NCBI GenBank assembly: GCA_002338515.1
Contig: DDIL01000057.1
Location: forward strand, 1 to 34,694
Length of the DNA stretch: 34,694 nucleotides
Source of the DNA: Glaciecola sp. UBA1851
GTDB taxonomy: Bacteria > Pseudomonadota > Gammaproteobacteria > Enterobacterales > Alteromonadaceae
Direction: 5' to 3'
In this document: positions 8,861-17,662 of the stretch, piece by piece
Position numbering within the stretch: the first letter of the stretch is position 1
Layout of the letters: the number at the start of each line of letters is the position of its first letter
The notes under the pieces: generated by a model
Databases searched by the model: none
What the model saw: only the letters and a program-made list of their open reading frames with translations
What the model was told of the DNA's origin: nothing
Program-made: the position numbers and the translations under genes

Positions 8861-10795
8861 ATGGATGTATCAGATAGTAAGCCTTTAGGCGAGTTTAAAT
8901 ATCGAGCGTTTATAAGTTATAGCCACAGTGATAAAGCTGTGGCTACTTGGCTTCATAAGACGCTTGAAAGCTTTCGAGTACCTAATAAGTTAGTTGGTAC
9001 GCAGACGTCTGTTGGTTCCGTTCCCAAACGACTCCTACCCATATTCCGTGATCAAGACGAATTATCTGCCAGTGGCGACCTTGGTAGTGAATTAACTGAC
9101 GCCCTCACAAGTTCTTTATTTTTAATCGTTATTTGTTCTCCTGCATCAGCACATTCAAAATGGGTAAATGAGGAGATACGTCTTTTTAAATCATTGCATG
9201 GCTCTGGAAGAGTTCTCGCGTTAATTGCAGAAGGAGAGCCAAATGCACCGCCTGGCAAGGCATACCTAGAATGCTTCCCGCAGGGGTTGAAGTTTGAAGT
9301 TGATAAAGATGGCAATTTCACAGATGTACCTAGTGAACCCATTGCCGCAGATTTACGCAAAAATGGCGATACTAAGCGATTAGCCTTATTAAAGTTATCG
9401 GCAGGGTTAACTGGCTTACGACTAGACGATCTCGTTCAACGAGAAACCACAAGGCGTATTCAAACACTAGCGATGATAAGTATAGCGTCTCTTTCAGCGG
9501 CACTATTTGCAAGCGGTTTAGCAATTTATGCTAATAATCAACGACTAGAAGCCAATGCACAACGATTGATAGCTGAAAGAGAATCGGCTACTGCTAATAC
9601 CGTCTCTAATTTCCTTGTAGATATTTTTGAAAGCTCTAATTCGGTTCAAGCAAACCCAGATTCAATTACGGCCAGATCAATCCTAGATAATGGTGCAAAA
9701 CGAATAACGCTAGAGCTTAAAGACCAACCTACTGTGCAATCGCGACTATCTGAAACAATTGCACGGGCATACAATAACCTAGGACTATTCGACCAAGCAA
9801 TTAAACTTGTAGAAGAAACGATTGAAAACTCCGAAGTAAGTCGAGCCAATATTTATTCTATTATGGCAGTATCACTTCAACATAAAGGAGAATTGAATGA
9901 GGCCCTAGAAATCGCTAATTTTGCAGAATCACTAGCCCAAGATGAAGCGCTATCTGATAACAATGTCGCATTAAAGAAAACAAAGGTTGATATTGCGCTT
10001 GTAAAAGGCAGAATTCATTACAAGTTGGCTAACTTTGACGATGCTCTAATTGCATTTGACCAAGCAATATTAGAAATACAGAAGTTAGCCTCACCGAGCA
10101 ATATAAAAGTAGCCGCAATTTTGCAAAACCGCGCTTTGTTATTGTCTGATATGTGGGAATTAGAACGAGCATCTGCAGACTTAAATCAAGCAATGGAATT
10201 AGTGTTAGAAAGTGTCGGAAAACAAGATATTTTAGTCGGTCAAATTTCACTCGCTCAGGCGCAAGTAAATTTCTTTGCAGGAAAGTTAGATTTAGCTGAA
10301 GAACAAATCGATAATGCAATTACAAATATGCAGCGTATTCTTGATTCAGATAACCCTGCACTTGCAGATGCTTTCTCAATGAAAGGTCAAATACTGCATT
10401 CAAAAGGAGACTTAACAAAAGCACGGGCAGCGCTTTTGCAAGCGGTTGAAAATTATACTCAAGCTTATAATGGTAGACATTTTTTAAGTGGTATTGCTGA
10501 GGTATATTTAGGTTTAATTGCAGGCGATTTAGCCGAATATGATAGAGCCTCGAACCATTTCGACGAAGCCAAACTTCACTATGATAAGAGCTATGGTGAA
10601 ATTCACGCCAACCATGGCGACTTACTAGTAAACAGGGCAACCGTTTTAGAAAAAGCGGGGAATATAACTTTAGCCAATCAACATTGCCGTGAAGGTATGC
10701 TAATTCTTAACGATACATTAGGTAAAGAAGCTGGTTTTACCCAGCAACTTCAACAAGTATGCGACGATATTGCTAAGGCTGCTAGCACCAACTAA
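8861..10795 (+). CDS. TIR domain - transmembrane - TPR protein
   Basis: The 644-residue protein has an N-terminal TIR_2-type domain (about residues 12-150). It begins Tyr-Arg-Ala-Phe-Ile-Ser-Tyr-Ser-His-Ser-Asp and includes Phe-Arg-Asp-Gln-Asp-Glu-Leu-Ser-Ala and Ser-Lys-Trp-Val-Asn-Glu-Glu-Ile. E105 (four residues after W101) is at the position of the catalytic glutamate of NAD-cleaving TIR domains; E104 sits beside it. One hydrophobic segment follows at about 203-224. The C-terminal ~400 residues are helical, with the Ala/Leu/Tyr spacing of TPR repeats (about eight to nine). The expected layout is a cytoplasmic TIR, one membrane span and exported TPRs, although a signal-anchor orientation cannot be proven. 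Whether it hydrolyses NAD or acts as a scaffold is unknown. No conspicuous Shine-Dalgarno precedes the start. Confidence 0.88.
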   Translation: MDVSDSKPLGEFKYRAFISYSHSDKAVATWLHKTLESFRVPNKLVGTQTSVGSVPKRLLPIFRDQDELSASGDLGSELTDALTSSLFLIVICSPASAHSKWVNEEIRLFKSLHGSGRVLALIAEGEPNAPPGKAYLECFPQGLKFEVDKDGNFTDVPSEPIAADLRKNGDTKRLALLKLSAGLTGLRLDDLVQRETTRRIQTLAMISIASLSAALFASGLAIYANNQRLEANAQRLIAERESATANTVSNFLVDIFESSNSVQANPDSITARSILDNGAKRITLELKDQPTVQSRLSETIARAYNNLGLFDQAIKLVEETIENSEVSRANIYSIMAVSLQHKGELNEALEIANFAESLAQDEALSDNNVALKKTKVDIALVKGRIHYKLANFDDALIAFDQAILEIQKLASPSNIKVAAILQNRALLLSDMWELERASADLNQAMELVLESVGKQDILVGQISLAQAQVNFFAGKLDLAEEQIDNAITNMQRILDSDNPALADAFSMKGQILHSKGDLTKARAALLQAVENYTQAYNGRHFLSGIAEVYLGLIAGDLAEYDRASNHFDEAKLHYDKSYGEIHANHGDLLVNRATVLEKAGNITLANQHCREGMLILNDTLGKEAGFTQQLQQVCDDIAKAASTN

Positions 10796-10806
10796 CAGCT
10801 TAATAC

Positions 10807-11637
10807 TTAATCATCAGATTTACTTAAAATTACTTTTGTATGTGGGAAAGGTATCTCAATATTTGCTTCATCTAGCGCTTTTTTAATTAGTTCTGGCACT
10901 GAATAAAGTACATCAAAATAATGTGCACCTTCACAAAATGGTCTAACTAAGAAGTCTACCGAGCTATCGTTTAACGTTTCCACTTCAACAAATGGCGCCG
11001 GATCCTTTAGTATATGCGGATGGTCAGCTAACACTTTATCAATAACCTTTCTGGCTTCATCCGTACTTTCACCGTAAGCAACACCAAACCTCATATCGAC
11101 ACCCCTCACAGGATGATGTGAATGGTTAATAATTTGACTGCCCCATATTTGGCTATTAGGAATAATAATTTGCTGATTATCGAAAGTAGTTAATATGGTA
11201 GTGAATAAATCTATTTCTGCCACATTACCAAACCTACTAGCAGCATCAATAAAATCGCCTACTTTATATGGCCTAAACAATAAGAGCATTACACCTGCTG
11301 CAAGGTTGGATAACGTACCTTGCAATGCCAAACCAACAGCAAGACCTGCTGCACCTAGCAGCGCAACAATAGAAGTAGTCTGCACACCGAAACGGTTTAA
11401 TATTGCAATAAATACAAAGGCTAGTACAACATATTTAACTAGGCTACCCAAAAATTTAAACAAGGTATCGTCAACTTTTTCATGTTTTTTAGCTATATTG
11501 CTTACCATGTTCCCCAGTCGATTAGCAATAAATACGCCCACTACCAGTATTAAAGCTGCTAATAGCACATTCACCGCCATATCAATTACTACTGGTAAAT
11601 ATTCATTTACTGCATCAGAGTCAATTATATCTTCCAT
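10807..11637 (-). CDS. mscS: Small-conductance mechanosensitive channel, MscS family
   Basis: The product is 276 residues, close to E. coli MscS (286). Three membrane helices lie at about residues 15-40, 55-80 and 88-118. The third is the Gly/Ala-rich pore helix (Gly-Ala-Ala-Gly-Leu-Ala-Val-Gly-Leu-Ala-Leu-Gln-Gly), followed by Phe-Arg-Pro-Tyr-Lys-Val-Gly-Asp, typical of the TM3b/beta-domain junction. The C-terminal cytoplasmic vestibule ends Ile-Pro-Phe-Pro-His-Thr. The channel opens under membrane tension and releases solutes on hypo-osmotic shock. I chose the ATG at 11637 because a GGGTGGG-like ribosome-binding site precedes it; the ATG at 11670 would add 11 residues but has no such site. 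It is convergent with the TIR-TPR gene, with only 11 bp between. Confidence 0.9.
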   Translation of the reverse strand: MEDIIDSDAVNEYLPVVIDMAVNVLLAALILVVGVFIANRLGNMVSNIAKKHEKVDDTLFKFLGSLVKYVVLAFVFIAILNRFGVQTTSIVALLGAAGLAVGLALQGTLSNLAAGVMLLLFRPYKVGDFIDAASRFGNVAEIDLFTTILTTFDNQQIIIPNSQIWGSQIINHSHHPVRGVDMRFGVAYGESTDEARKVIDKVLADHPHILKDPAPFVEVETLNDSSVDFLVRPFCEGAHYFDVLYSVPELIKKALDEANIEIPFPHTKVILSKSDD

Positions 11638-11751
11638 AAATCCCACCCTTTTATTGTTATATTCGTACATTATAGTCGCACGTAAATAAAAAAATATGAA
11701 GCGCTTTGATTTTCAATTAATTTGAAATATAAACGTTTAATAAGGAGTGAT

Positions 11752-12621
11752 ATGTTTGACCAATATGTTGGTATTGACTGGTCGGGGGCAAAAGCACCTC
11801 AGCGCTCACACTCTATTGCTTATGCAAAGTGCAATGCAAATACTATATGCGCACCTAATTGTAACTCCGAAAAACTTTCTCGAACGGATATTTTTAACAA
11901 GCTTTGTAAATTAGTTGAACATTCTAAGCGCACATTAGTAGGTATAGATTGTAATTTTGGCTACAACATCAATGTAGGTAAAAAACAATTTGGAGACGAT
12001 GCTAACAATCTCGATTTGTGGAATACAGTAGAGCGTTTGAATACAAAATATACCAATTTTTTTGCAGGTGATTTTTGGCAACAAAAACCTTATTCAGATT
12101 ATTTTTGGACACATGGGAAACAACCTGGTTGGTTTAATACAAATGAGTTGCGACGGAAAACCGAATGTAAAGCAAAAGAGCAGAGGTTAGGTATACCTGA
12201 AAGCCCGTTTAAATTAATAGGCGCAAAACAAGTGGGTAAAGGCGGGTTAGCCGGCATGCGCTTGATACATAATTTAAAATTACAATTTGGAGATAAGATA
12301 GCAATTTGGCCATTTGAGCAAAACAATTTAGAGAAGGCCCAGTTAGTTATCACTGAAATTTACCCTAGGTTGTTTATACGCGTTGCTGGCTTTGGAAACG
12401 AAAAGATAAGAACTTATGATGATCTGAATACTATCCTAGATCATTTTAACTTAAATTCGATAGGCTCAAGCGAATCGCTTAACGACCACTTAACAGATGC
12501 AATTATTGCCAGTGCTGGCCTTAAGTGGTTTTGCGAAAACGGATATAACCTAACGACAATTCCATTACCTGATGATGCGATAAATTTTGAAGGTTGGATT
12601 TTTGGTGTAAACCCTACTTAG
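11752..12621 (+). CDS. DUF429-like protein, predicted RNase H fold
   Basis: The product is 289 residues. The start is the ATG at 11752, 7-8 bases after a clear TAAGGAG; the open frame also extends upstream through TTG at 11722. It opens Val-Gly-Ile-Asp-Trp-Ser-Gly-Ala (D9), with a second Val-Gly-Ile-Asp strand (D66), a Thr-Glu-Ile-Tyr-Pro-Arg segment and a C-terminal Thr-Asp-Ala-Ile-Ile-Ala-Ser-Ala helix (D249). This order of acidic residues and the Glu-x-Tyr-Pro motif resemble DUF429 proteins, which are predicted to share the RNase H-like fold. The C-terminus reads Glu-Gly-Trp-Ile-Phe-Gly-Val. Nuclease activity is unproven. It stands alone between the divergent mscS and a convergent cti gene. 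Confidence 0.68.
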   Translation: MFDQYVGIDWSGAKAPQRSHSIAYAKCNANTICAPNCNSEKLSRTDIFNKLCKLVEHSKRTLVGIDCNFGYNINVGKKQFGDDANNLDLWNTVERLNTKYTNFFAGDFWQQKPYSDYFWTHGKQPGWFNTNELRRKTECKAKEQRLGIPESPFKLIGAKQVGKGGLAGMRLIHNLKLQFGDKIAIWPFEQNNLEKAQLVITEIYPRLFIRVAGFGNEKIRTYDDLNTILDHFNLNSIGSSESLNDHLTDAIIASAGLKWFCENGYNLTTIPLPDDAINFEGWIFGVNPT

Positions 12622-12654
12622 TTCCAATATTTGAAATTGTGACTTCAATACAAA

Positions 12655-12684
12655 GTGTCACCTTTAATAAATTGAAGGTGACAC
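12655..12684. terminator. Hairpin between convergent genes, probable bidirectional terminator
   Basis: GTGTCACCTT (12655-12664) and AAGGTGACAC (12675-12684) form a perfect 10 bp stem with a 10-base loop. The hairpin lies between the stop of the DUF429-like gene (12621) and the stop of the convergent isomerase gene (12701). On the minus strand it is followed by a moderately T-rich run (TTTGTATT); on the plus strand there is no T run. It is therefore better supported as the terminator of the isomerase gene. Confidence 0.55.
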
Positions 12685-12700
12685 AACTAACACGCTTGTC

Positions 12701-15094
12701 CTATCTATTTTCCAGCCGGTTATAGTCAACAAACCCTGCTTCAATCGCATTATAACTAGCAATAAATTGATGCAACGAATCGCTGTATTGCCAAAAGTCA
12801 GGGTTTGTTCTGCGCATACCAAAAACGTCCATCAAGTTTGCATAATCTTCAGCAGTCTTTATATTTGATACTTGCTCTACAAAAGTATTCACATCGTTAA
12901 TCTCTATTTCCATCAACGCATTTGGATACGAGCCTATTATGCCGCTTAATACTGTCACATTATGTTGTTCAGGCAACAATTGTGCATCTTCAGCAAACAT
13001 GGAAGTAATATTTTTGTGAGCTAAATTTTTCATCATGGAAAAAAACAACGGTGATTGCTTAGCACGATTCACTTTTATGTAGGTTAGTTCGGCTAAATGA
13101 GAAACGCCCCTTCCTTTCACTTTATTTAACACTTGAATATCAGAAACCAAACGCTTATTGGGTAATTCAGCAAGCTTATGTTGGTTAGAAACCGCCTTGC
13201 CTATATGGTTCGTTAACTTTTCATAAAGCTCAATTTTAGGGCTATCAGAAAGGTACTCAATGGATGTGCCGACTGTTCGATAAAAATCGGGGGCATCAAG
13301 GAAATCAATCACCTCATCATCGGCATCTTGATACCACATCGCTAACTCCTTTTCTCGAGTGTCTTGTGGTAAAAAGTTAAGAAAAGCACTCTCGCCGCCC
13401 ATTCGTAAAAAATCCATATAAATACGAGATAGTAACTGATGTCCCACATTGCCATACACATCATACCCAGCAACAAGTAAATAATAGATACGTTCAAGTA
13501 GAGGGTAGTTAATTACCCAAGCAGTTTGCGGCGCTTCGCCCAACAAACCTTTATGTACCGATGCATTATCAAAATGTCTAAAAACGGTTAGAGTCGCATT
13601 ATTGTTATTGCCTCCGTTAGGATTGGCGCCATTCCAAATTAGATTTAAGTCTATTTTTAATCCGTCACTATCTTTACTGGCAAAATTCTCAATAAGAAAC
13701 TGCTCCTTTTGCTGCGCTGCTAACTTCGCTTTTTTGGCGTACTTTACCCAATTAGTAAGCGGAAGATAGATATCTTGTTGAGCAGAGGGCAACTCTAGAT
13801 CATCTGCATGAATATCAATTTGATGCGCTATCTTTGTATTAATGGGTAAATCTGGATTCGTAAAAAAGACCCAAAAATGATCTTGTATGACATTGACCGC
13901 AACTTGGCCGCGACATACAGGCCCTTTTATAAAATTCATTATAATGTACTGCGCCTCTTCTAACATAAACTTGTAGCGCGATGCCATTGGCAATTGTTCA
14001 AAAGATTTAAATGGATTTGCCGCAATCTTTTCACGATAATCAGGTAAAAATCTCACGTTATATTCTGTTTCATAAAACAACTCATTCCACCTATCCATAC
14101 GTTGTTTATTTAGCGCATATGGGAGATGAGTTTTTGTCACTATTGTTTCTAAATAAGGCACAATTCGATAATAAACAGTCGGCACATTAGGGTCATCATA
14201 AGGCCGACGAGTTGCAATGAGTTTTACAGGCTGTCCTGGGGATGTAGATGAACGCACTATTTTGAAATATTTAGGGGGCTCATTTGGACTCTCTAATTCT
14301 TCAAAATAAATATTAGCAAGAAAAAGGTGTTCATATATATAACGGTTAACTAGTTGCTGCTTACGAGCAGGGCCATTTAGGTAAGCCTCCCATTTTTCAA
14401 TTTGTTTCAGATATTGCATTGGTAAGGGCGCTCTTTTTGTATACTTTGCGCCTTGCTCCAACCAAATTTTCAATGATGCCTGCTCGGCTGTATTTAACCC
14501 TGGTAACGCATAGGGCATTCCCCATAATGGGTTCTGTTTAGTATATAAAGGCATTTGTTCAGGTGTGGCACATACTTCAGCTCTTTCGTAACCAATGGTG
14601 AAATCATCTGGCAATATAGCGATATTTGGTTGAGGATATTGCTCTTTCAACTCTAATAGCTGATACATCAAGCTAGCTTGTTTATTCGCGTCTATTGAAG
14701 CACCATGTTCATTTAGCACAGGAAAAAAGTCTTTTTCACGCCACTGTTTTGTTGTTGTGGCATCTTCAAATAATCGTGTTAGAGGCGCGTGTTCTATGCG
14801 AGTTGCGTCATACACCTTTTGTTTTGACGCGCCTCTATCTATTCCTTCTACTGCTGTCATTTTTAACTGGCACGGTGCATCAAAACATCCATGGCAAACA
14901 ACGCAGCGTTGTTCGATGACAGGTTTTACATCTTTCCAATAATCAATGTGATCTTCCGGCAACTCACTCATCACTCTCGTTTGAACCTTAGCTGGACCAA
15001 ACATTTCCGTAAAATTAAGGCTGTTATACATCATGCCTAAAGATGCACATCCAGTAAGTAACAAAACACCTATCCATATAAAGTTTCGATTCAT
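12701..15094 (-). CDS. cti: Fatty acid cis/trans isomerase (Cti), heme protein with lipobox
   Basis: The product is 797 residues from the ATG at 15094; an upstream TTG at 15124 in the same frame is less likely because it would place 10 polar residues before the signal sequence. The N-terminus is a lipoprotein signal (Leu-Leu-Thr-Gly-Cys, C16) followed by Ala-Ser, which favours outer-membrane sorting. A c-type heme site Cys-Val-Val-Cys-His lies at residues 64-68. Cti enzymes convert cis-unsaturated fatty acyl chains of membrane lipids to trans in place, without ATP, to stiffen membranes under solvent or heat stress. The region after the heme site (Tyr-Asp-Ala-Thr-Arg, then Trp-Arg-Glu-Lys-Asp-Phe-Phe-Pro-Val-Leu) and the Trp-Gly-Met-Pro-Tyr-Ala-Leu-Pro segment match Cti as I know it. 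A hairpin follows the gene. Confidence 0.92.
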   Translation of the reverse strand: MNRNFIWIGVLLLTGCASLGMMYNSLNFTEMFGPAKVQTRVMSELPEDHIDYWKDVKPVIEQRCVVCHGCFDAPCQLKMTAVEGIDRGASKQKVYDATRIEHAPLTRLFEDATTTKQWREKDFFPVLNEHGASIDANKQASLMYQLLELKEQYPQPNIAILPDDFTIGYERAEVCATPEQMPLYTKQNPLWGMPYALPGLNTAEQASLKIWLEQGAKYTKRAPLPMQYLKQIEKWEAYLNGPARKQQLVNRYIYEHLFLANIYFEELESPNEPPKYFKIVRSSTSPGQPVKLIATRRPYDDPNVPTVYYRIVPYLETIVTKTHLPYALNKQRMDRWNELFYETEYNVRFLPDYREKIAANPFKSFEQLPMASRYKFMLEEAQYIIMNFIKGPVCRGQVAVNVIQDHFWVFFTNPDLPINTKIAHQIDIHADDLELPSAQQDIYLPLTNWVKYAKKAKLAAQQKEQFLIENFASKDSDGLKIDLNLIWNGANPNGGNNNNATLTVFRHFDNASVHKGLLGEAPQTAWVINYPLLERIYYLLVAGYDVYGNVGHQLLSRIYMDFLRMGGESAFLNFLPQDTREKELAMWYQDADDEVIDFLDAPDFYRTVGTSIEYLSDSPKIELYEKLTNHIGKAVSNQHKLAELPNKRLVSDIQVLNKVKGRGVSHLAELTYIKVNRAKQSPLFFSMMKNLAHKNITSMFAEDAQLLPEQHNVTVLSGIIGSYPNALMEIEINDVNTFVEQVSNIKTAEDYANLMDVFGMRRTNPDFWQYSDSLHQFIASYNAIEAGFVDYNRLENR

Positions 15095-15277
15095 TGTATT
15101 TTCGTTATTATCAAAGTATTTCAATCAAACAATAAGGTAAACATAGTACAAAAAAACTTAAATTCCTACCGCGCATTCAATTAGTACCTAACCATGTGGC
15201 AAATCTAATTACATCGATTTATTAACAGGCTCACTTATTGACAATAATGATTCTATCGCGCAACAAAAAAAGGGGGA

Positions 15278-16258
15278 TTATTGCGTTAAACCGTTTGAGT
15301 AATGTAATTTACGATTCTCATCCATGACTATTGCTTCAAAACTATCGAGGGCATTGATTAACCCTAAACCTTCTTGTAGGCCAAGAACAAATACCGCTGT
15401 GGATAGGGCATCGTTATATACACTTTCTGGCCCAATTATTGAAACAGATTGCACGCCATAACTCGACTTACCTGTTGTAGGCGAAATGATATGATGGTGG
15501 CGAACGCCACCTTCTTCAAAATATCTTTCGTAGTCGCCAGATGTAGACATAGCCGTATTATTTAAGGGAAGTAACACCGCTTGCTTATCTTTATTTCTTG
15601 GGTCTCTAATACCCACTATCCATGGTTTACCCAACCTATCGCCCAGTAGTCGAGTATCACCACCGGCAGTCACTAGCGCATGCTCAAACCCTAAATTAAC
15701 TAGTATCTCAATTGATTGGTCAACCGCATATCCTTTAGCAATTCCCCCTAAATTGATTTTCACATCTGGATGCAAAAACCTAATCGACAATTTATCTGCA
15801 TTCAGCTTTACCAGTTCATAATTAACAGCCTTTAACTTTTTGGTAATTTGCTCTTCAGTTGGGATAACTTGTTCTGGGAAACTATACAAATACCCAACAC
15901 TCTCGTAGGTAATATCAAACGCGCCTTTAGTTAAACGTGAAACTTGCCGGCTTATAGTAAGTAAGTCGAATATTTCTTGGCTAACCATTACATCTTGTTT
16001 ATATGCGTCTTTATTAAGAATGGATAGTTTACTATTAGGAATGTAGGTACTCATTAGTGAATTAATGCGTTCCATTTCCGCTATTACAGCTTCAATTCCT
16101 TGTTTTCTTGTTTGGGCGTCTTGGTGATATACCTCTACCAGTATATTCGTTCCCATTGTGGTGTATTCTGCCCTTTCCCACTCTGCATTTGCGGCACTAG
16201 CTATTGTAATGCCCACTAATAAAATAAGGATGTTAGATATAACAAGGAGCCTACACAT
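15278..16258 (-). CDS. apbE: FAD:protein FMN transferase, ApbE family
   Basis: This 326-residue protein has a signal peptide (hydrophobic residues about 4-20, ending Ala-Asn-Ala), so it acts in the periplasm or at its membrane. ApbE motifs are in order: Thr-Met-Gly-Thr-Asn near residue 34, Gly-Ala-Phe-Asp-Ile-Thr, Asn-Leu-Gly-Gly-Ile-Ala-Lys-Gly-Tyr-Ala-Val-Asp, Ala-Gly-Gly-Asp, and Asn-Asp-Ala-Leu-Ser-Thr-Ala. The last contains the metal-binding Asp and Thr. The enzyme splits FAD and attaches FMN to a Thr or Ser of a target protein such as NqrC or RnfG, in the presence of Mg2+. No such target is encoded nearby. The gene overlaps the upstream 90-residue membrane protein by 8 bp, which points to translational coupling. 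Confidence 0.92.
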   Translation of the reverse strand: MCRLLVISNILILLVGITIASAANAEWERAEYTTMGTNILVEVYHQDAQTRKQGIEAVIAEMERINSLMSTYIPNSKLSILNKDAYKQDVMVSQEIFDLLTISRQVSRLTKGAFDITYESVGYLYSFPEQVIPTEEQITKKLKAVNYELVKLNADKLSIRFLHPDVKINLGGIAKGYAVDQSIEILVNLGFEHALVTAGGDTRLLGDRLGKPWIVGIRDPRNKDKQAVLLPLNNTAMSTSGDYERYFEEGGVRHHHIISPTTGKSSYGVQSVSIIGPESVYNDALSTAVFVLGLQEGLGLINALDSFEAIVMDENRKLHYSNGLTQ

Positions 16259-16523
16259 AGAGAAATAGATAAGCGATAAAGGTTAGCAACATTAAACCTA
16301 ATCCAACAAAAAGGTATTTTCTAGGGTAGCTCGTTTCCTTCCAATAAATAAAACAATATAGCGCGCTAATAGGCAACAAAAGAATACTGACGATTCCCCA
16401 TGCAAGACGCTTGTTGCCAAACGCATGTGCAATTGCCATAAGAGCCGAAAAAAACAAAACAGTTAATCCAATACCACCTAGTATAGTGATAGCAATAACG
16501 GCATACATGTTCATATCATTCAT
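16251..16523 (-). CDS. Small 90-residue membrane protein coupled to apbE
   Basis: The protein is mostly hydrophobic, with three likely spans at about residues 7-29, 39-60 and 70-89. Between the last two is a conserved-looking Tyr-Trp-Lys-Glu-Thr, then Tyr-Pro-Arg-Lys. There is no flavinylation motif. The start could be Met1 (16523) or Met4 (16514); neither has a strong ribosome-binding site. Its last 8 bp overlap apbE, and both are read right to left. I do not recognise the family; a role in electron transfer or in presenting the ApbE substrate is only suggested by position. Confidence 0.72.
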   Translation of the reverse strand: MNDMNMYAVIAITILGGIGLTVLFFSALMAIAHAFGNKRLAWGIVSILLLPISALYCFIYWKETSYPRKYLFVGLGLMLLTFIAYLFLYV

Positions 16524-16575
16524 AATAAAACGAAAACCATTCCTAACCGAAATACGTTAATAACTCAAAATTCAA

Positions 16576-17490
16576 TTAATTTGACTTAGGTTTACCAGCT
16601 TTTTTGAAGAGTAAATCTTTTAGTTTTTTTAGTTTAATTGCCATACTTGAAGATTTAATAGGTGGTATTTCATAGTTAAATTCGTTTAACATATCTTTTG
16701 CAATTTGATTAAATATATCCAACTCAACTTGGGGCATCTTTTTCTTCCAGCTGTATACTCTGTCGGGATTGGGCGGCTTATCTGCATTATAATGTGTTTT
16801 CAATAAATTTTGGGGAATGTACTTTTTAGCGTCCTTATAATACTCTAACATTGTTGGCTCGAACTCAACGCCAATAAATTCACAAATTCGCTTAAGTTCA
16901 ACTTCAGTTTGGGTAACTAAATCTTCGTATCTCAATTCCATGTATTGTTCAGAAGGAAGCATTCTTCCCATACTCATTCCTAACTTTACATACCTGTCCC
17001 AAAAATCAGCAGTATCTGCAATCGTTTTTGGACCAAAATCCATGTTTTTAAATGAATTTGCGACATCTCTACCATCTCTAACTATATGAATGAATACTGC
17101 ATTGGGGAATATTTTTTTTATATCATATAAATTACTAAGGTAAGCGGATTTGTCACCCCAACGAACTTTGCCATGATGCTTTGCATATAGCATATAAAAG
17201 GTATTAAATACGTCTGCAGGTGTAAAGGATTGAAGACTGTCAAAAACAGCATTTGCGTTAGGATAATAGTCCCAATATTTTAAAATTTCTTCGCTACATA
17301 TTTGCTCTAACACATTTAAGATATCAGCTTTACTGGCTTCTTTACCTAAACTCTCAATGATAGGCGTGTATTTGGTAATAAAATGCGATTCATATGGAAC
17401 TGCAATTTGAGAGTGGCTATTAATCATTTGTCTCAACAGGGTGGTACCCGAACGACCTAGGCCAGATAAGAAGATGGGCTGAAATTCCAT
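16576..17490 (-). CDS. PAPS-dependent sulfotransferase family protein
   Basis: The product is 304 residues from the ATG at 17490, which has AAAGGA seven bases upstream; the GTG at 17505 in the same frame is less likely. The 5'-phosphosulfate loop is at residues 10-18 (Gly-Leu-Gly-Arg-Ser-Gly-Thr-Thr-Leu), and the 3'-phosphate site is Ile-Val-Arg-Asp-Gly-Arg-Asp-Val-Ala-Asn-Ser near residues 135-145. The middle has Trp-Gly-Asp-Lys-Ser and the C-terminal part a Tyr-Ser-Trp-Lys-Lys segment, as in the Sulfotransfer_3 group. It would move sulfate from PAPS to a hydroxyl or amine on a carbohydrate, lipid or peptide. There is no signal peptide, so it is cytoplasmic. No PAPS synthesis genes lie nearby and the acceptor is unknown. 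Confidence 0.88.
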   Translation of the reverse strand: MEFQPIFLSGLGRSGTTLLRQMINSHSQIAVPYESHFITKYTPIIESLGKEASKADILNVLEQICSEEILKYWDYYPNANAVFDSLQSFTPADVFNTFYMLYAKHHGKVRWGDKSAYLSNLYDIKKIFPNAVFIHIVRDGRDVANSFKNMDFGPKTIADTADFWDRYVKLGMSMGRMLPSEQYMELRYEDLVTQTEVELKRICEFIGVEFEPTMLEYYKDAKKYIPQNLLKTHYNADKPPNPDRVYSWKKKMPQVELDIFNQIAKDMLNEFNYEIPPIKSSSMAIKLKKLKDLLFKKAGKPKSN

Positions 17491-17662
17491 AAATTTTCCT
17501 TTCACTCCTAAACACAGTTTCTATTATTTAACAGTGTTTAGGAAAGCTAAAATAATATGCAAACAGAGATTTACACAGTTATACTAAAATCTTAGCACAT
17601 TAAGAAAACTAATATTAAAAAGAACGAATAATACCTTAACCTATTTTAATGGGAGATAAACC

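Noticed and set aside
11195..11689. 164-codon plus-strand open frame opposite mscS
   Set aside because: It is antisense to a clear MscS gene; its Thr/Ala/Ser-rich translation has no recognisable motif and no ribosome-binding site is apparent.
15095..15124. TTG start adding ten residues to the isomerase
   Set aside because: The ATG at 15094 begins a proper lipoprotein signal; the extra residues are polar and would precede it.
17491..17505. GTG start for the sulfotransferase
   Set aside because: The ATG at 17490 has AAAGGA at good spacing and begins just before the conserved phosphosulfate loop.
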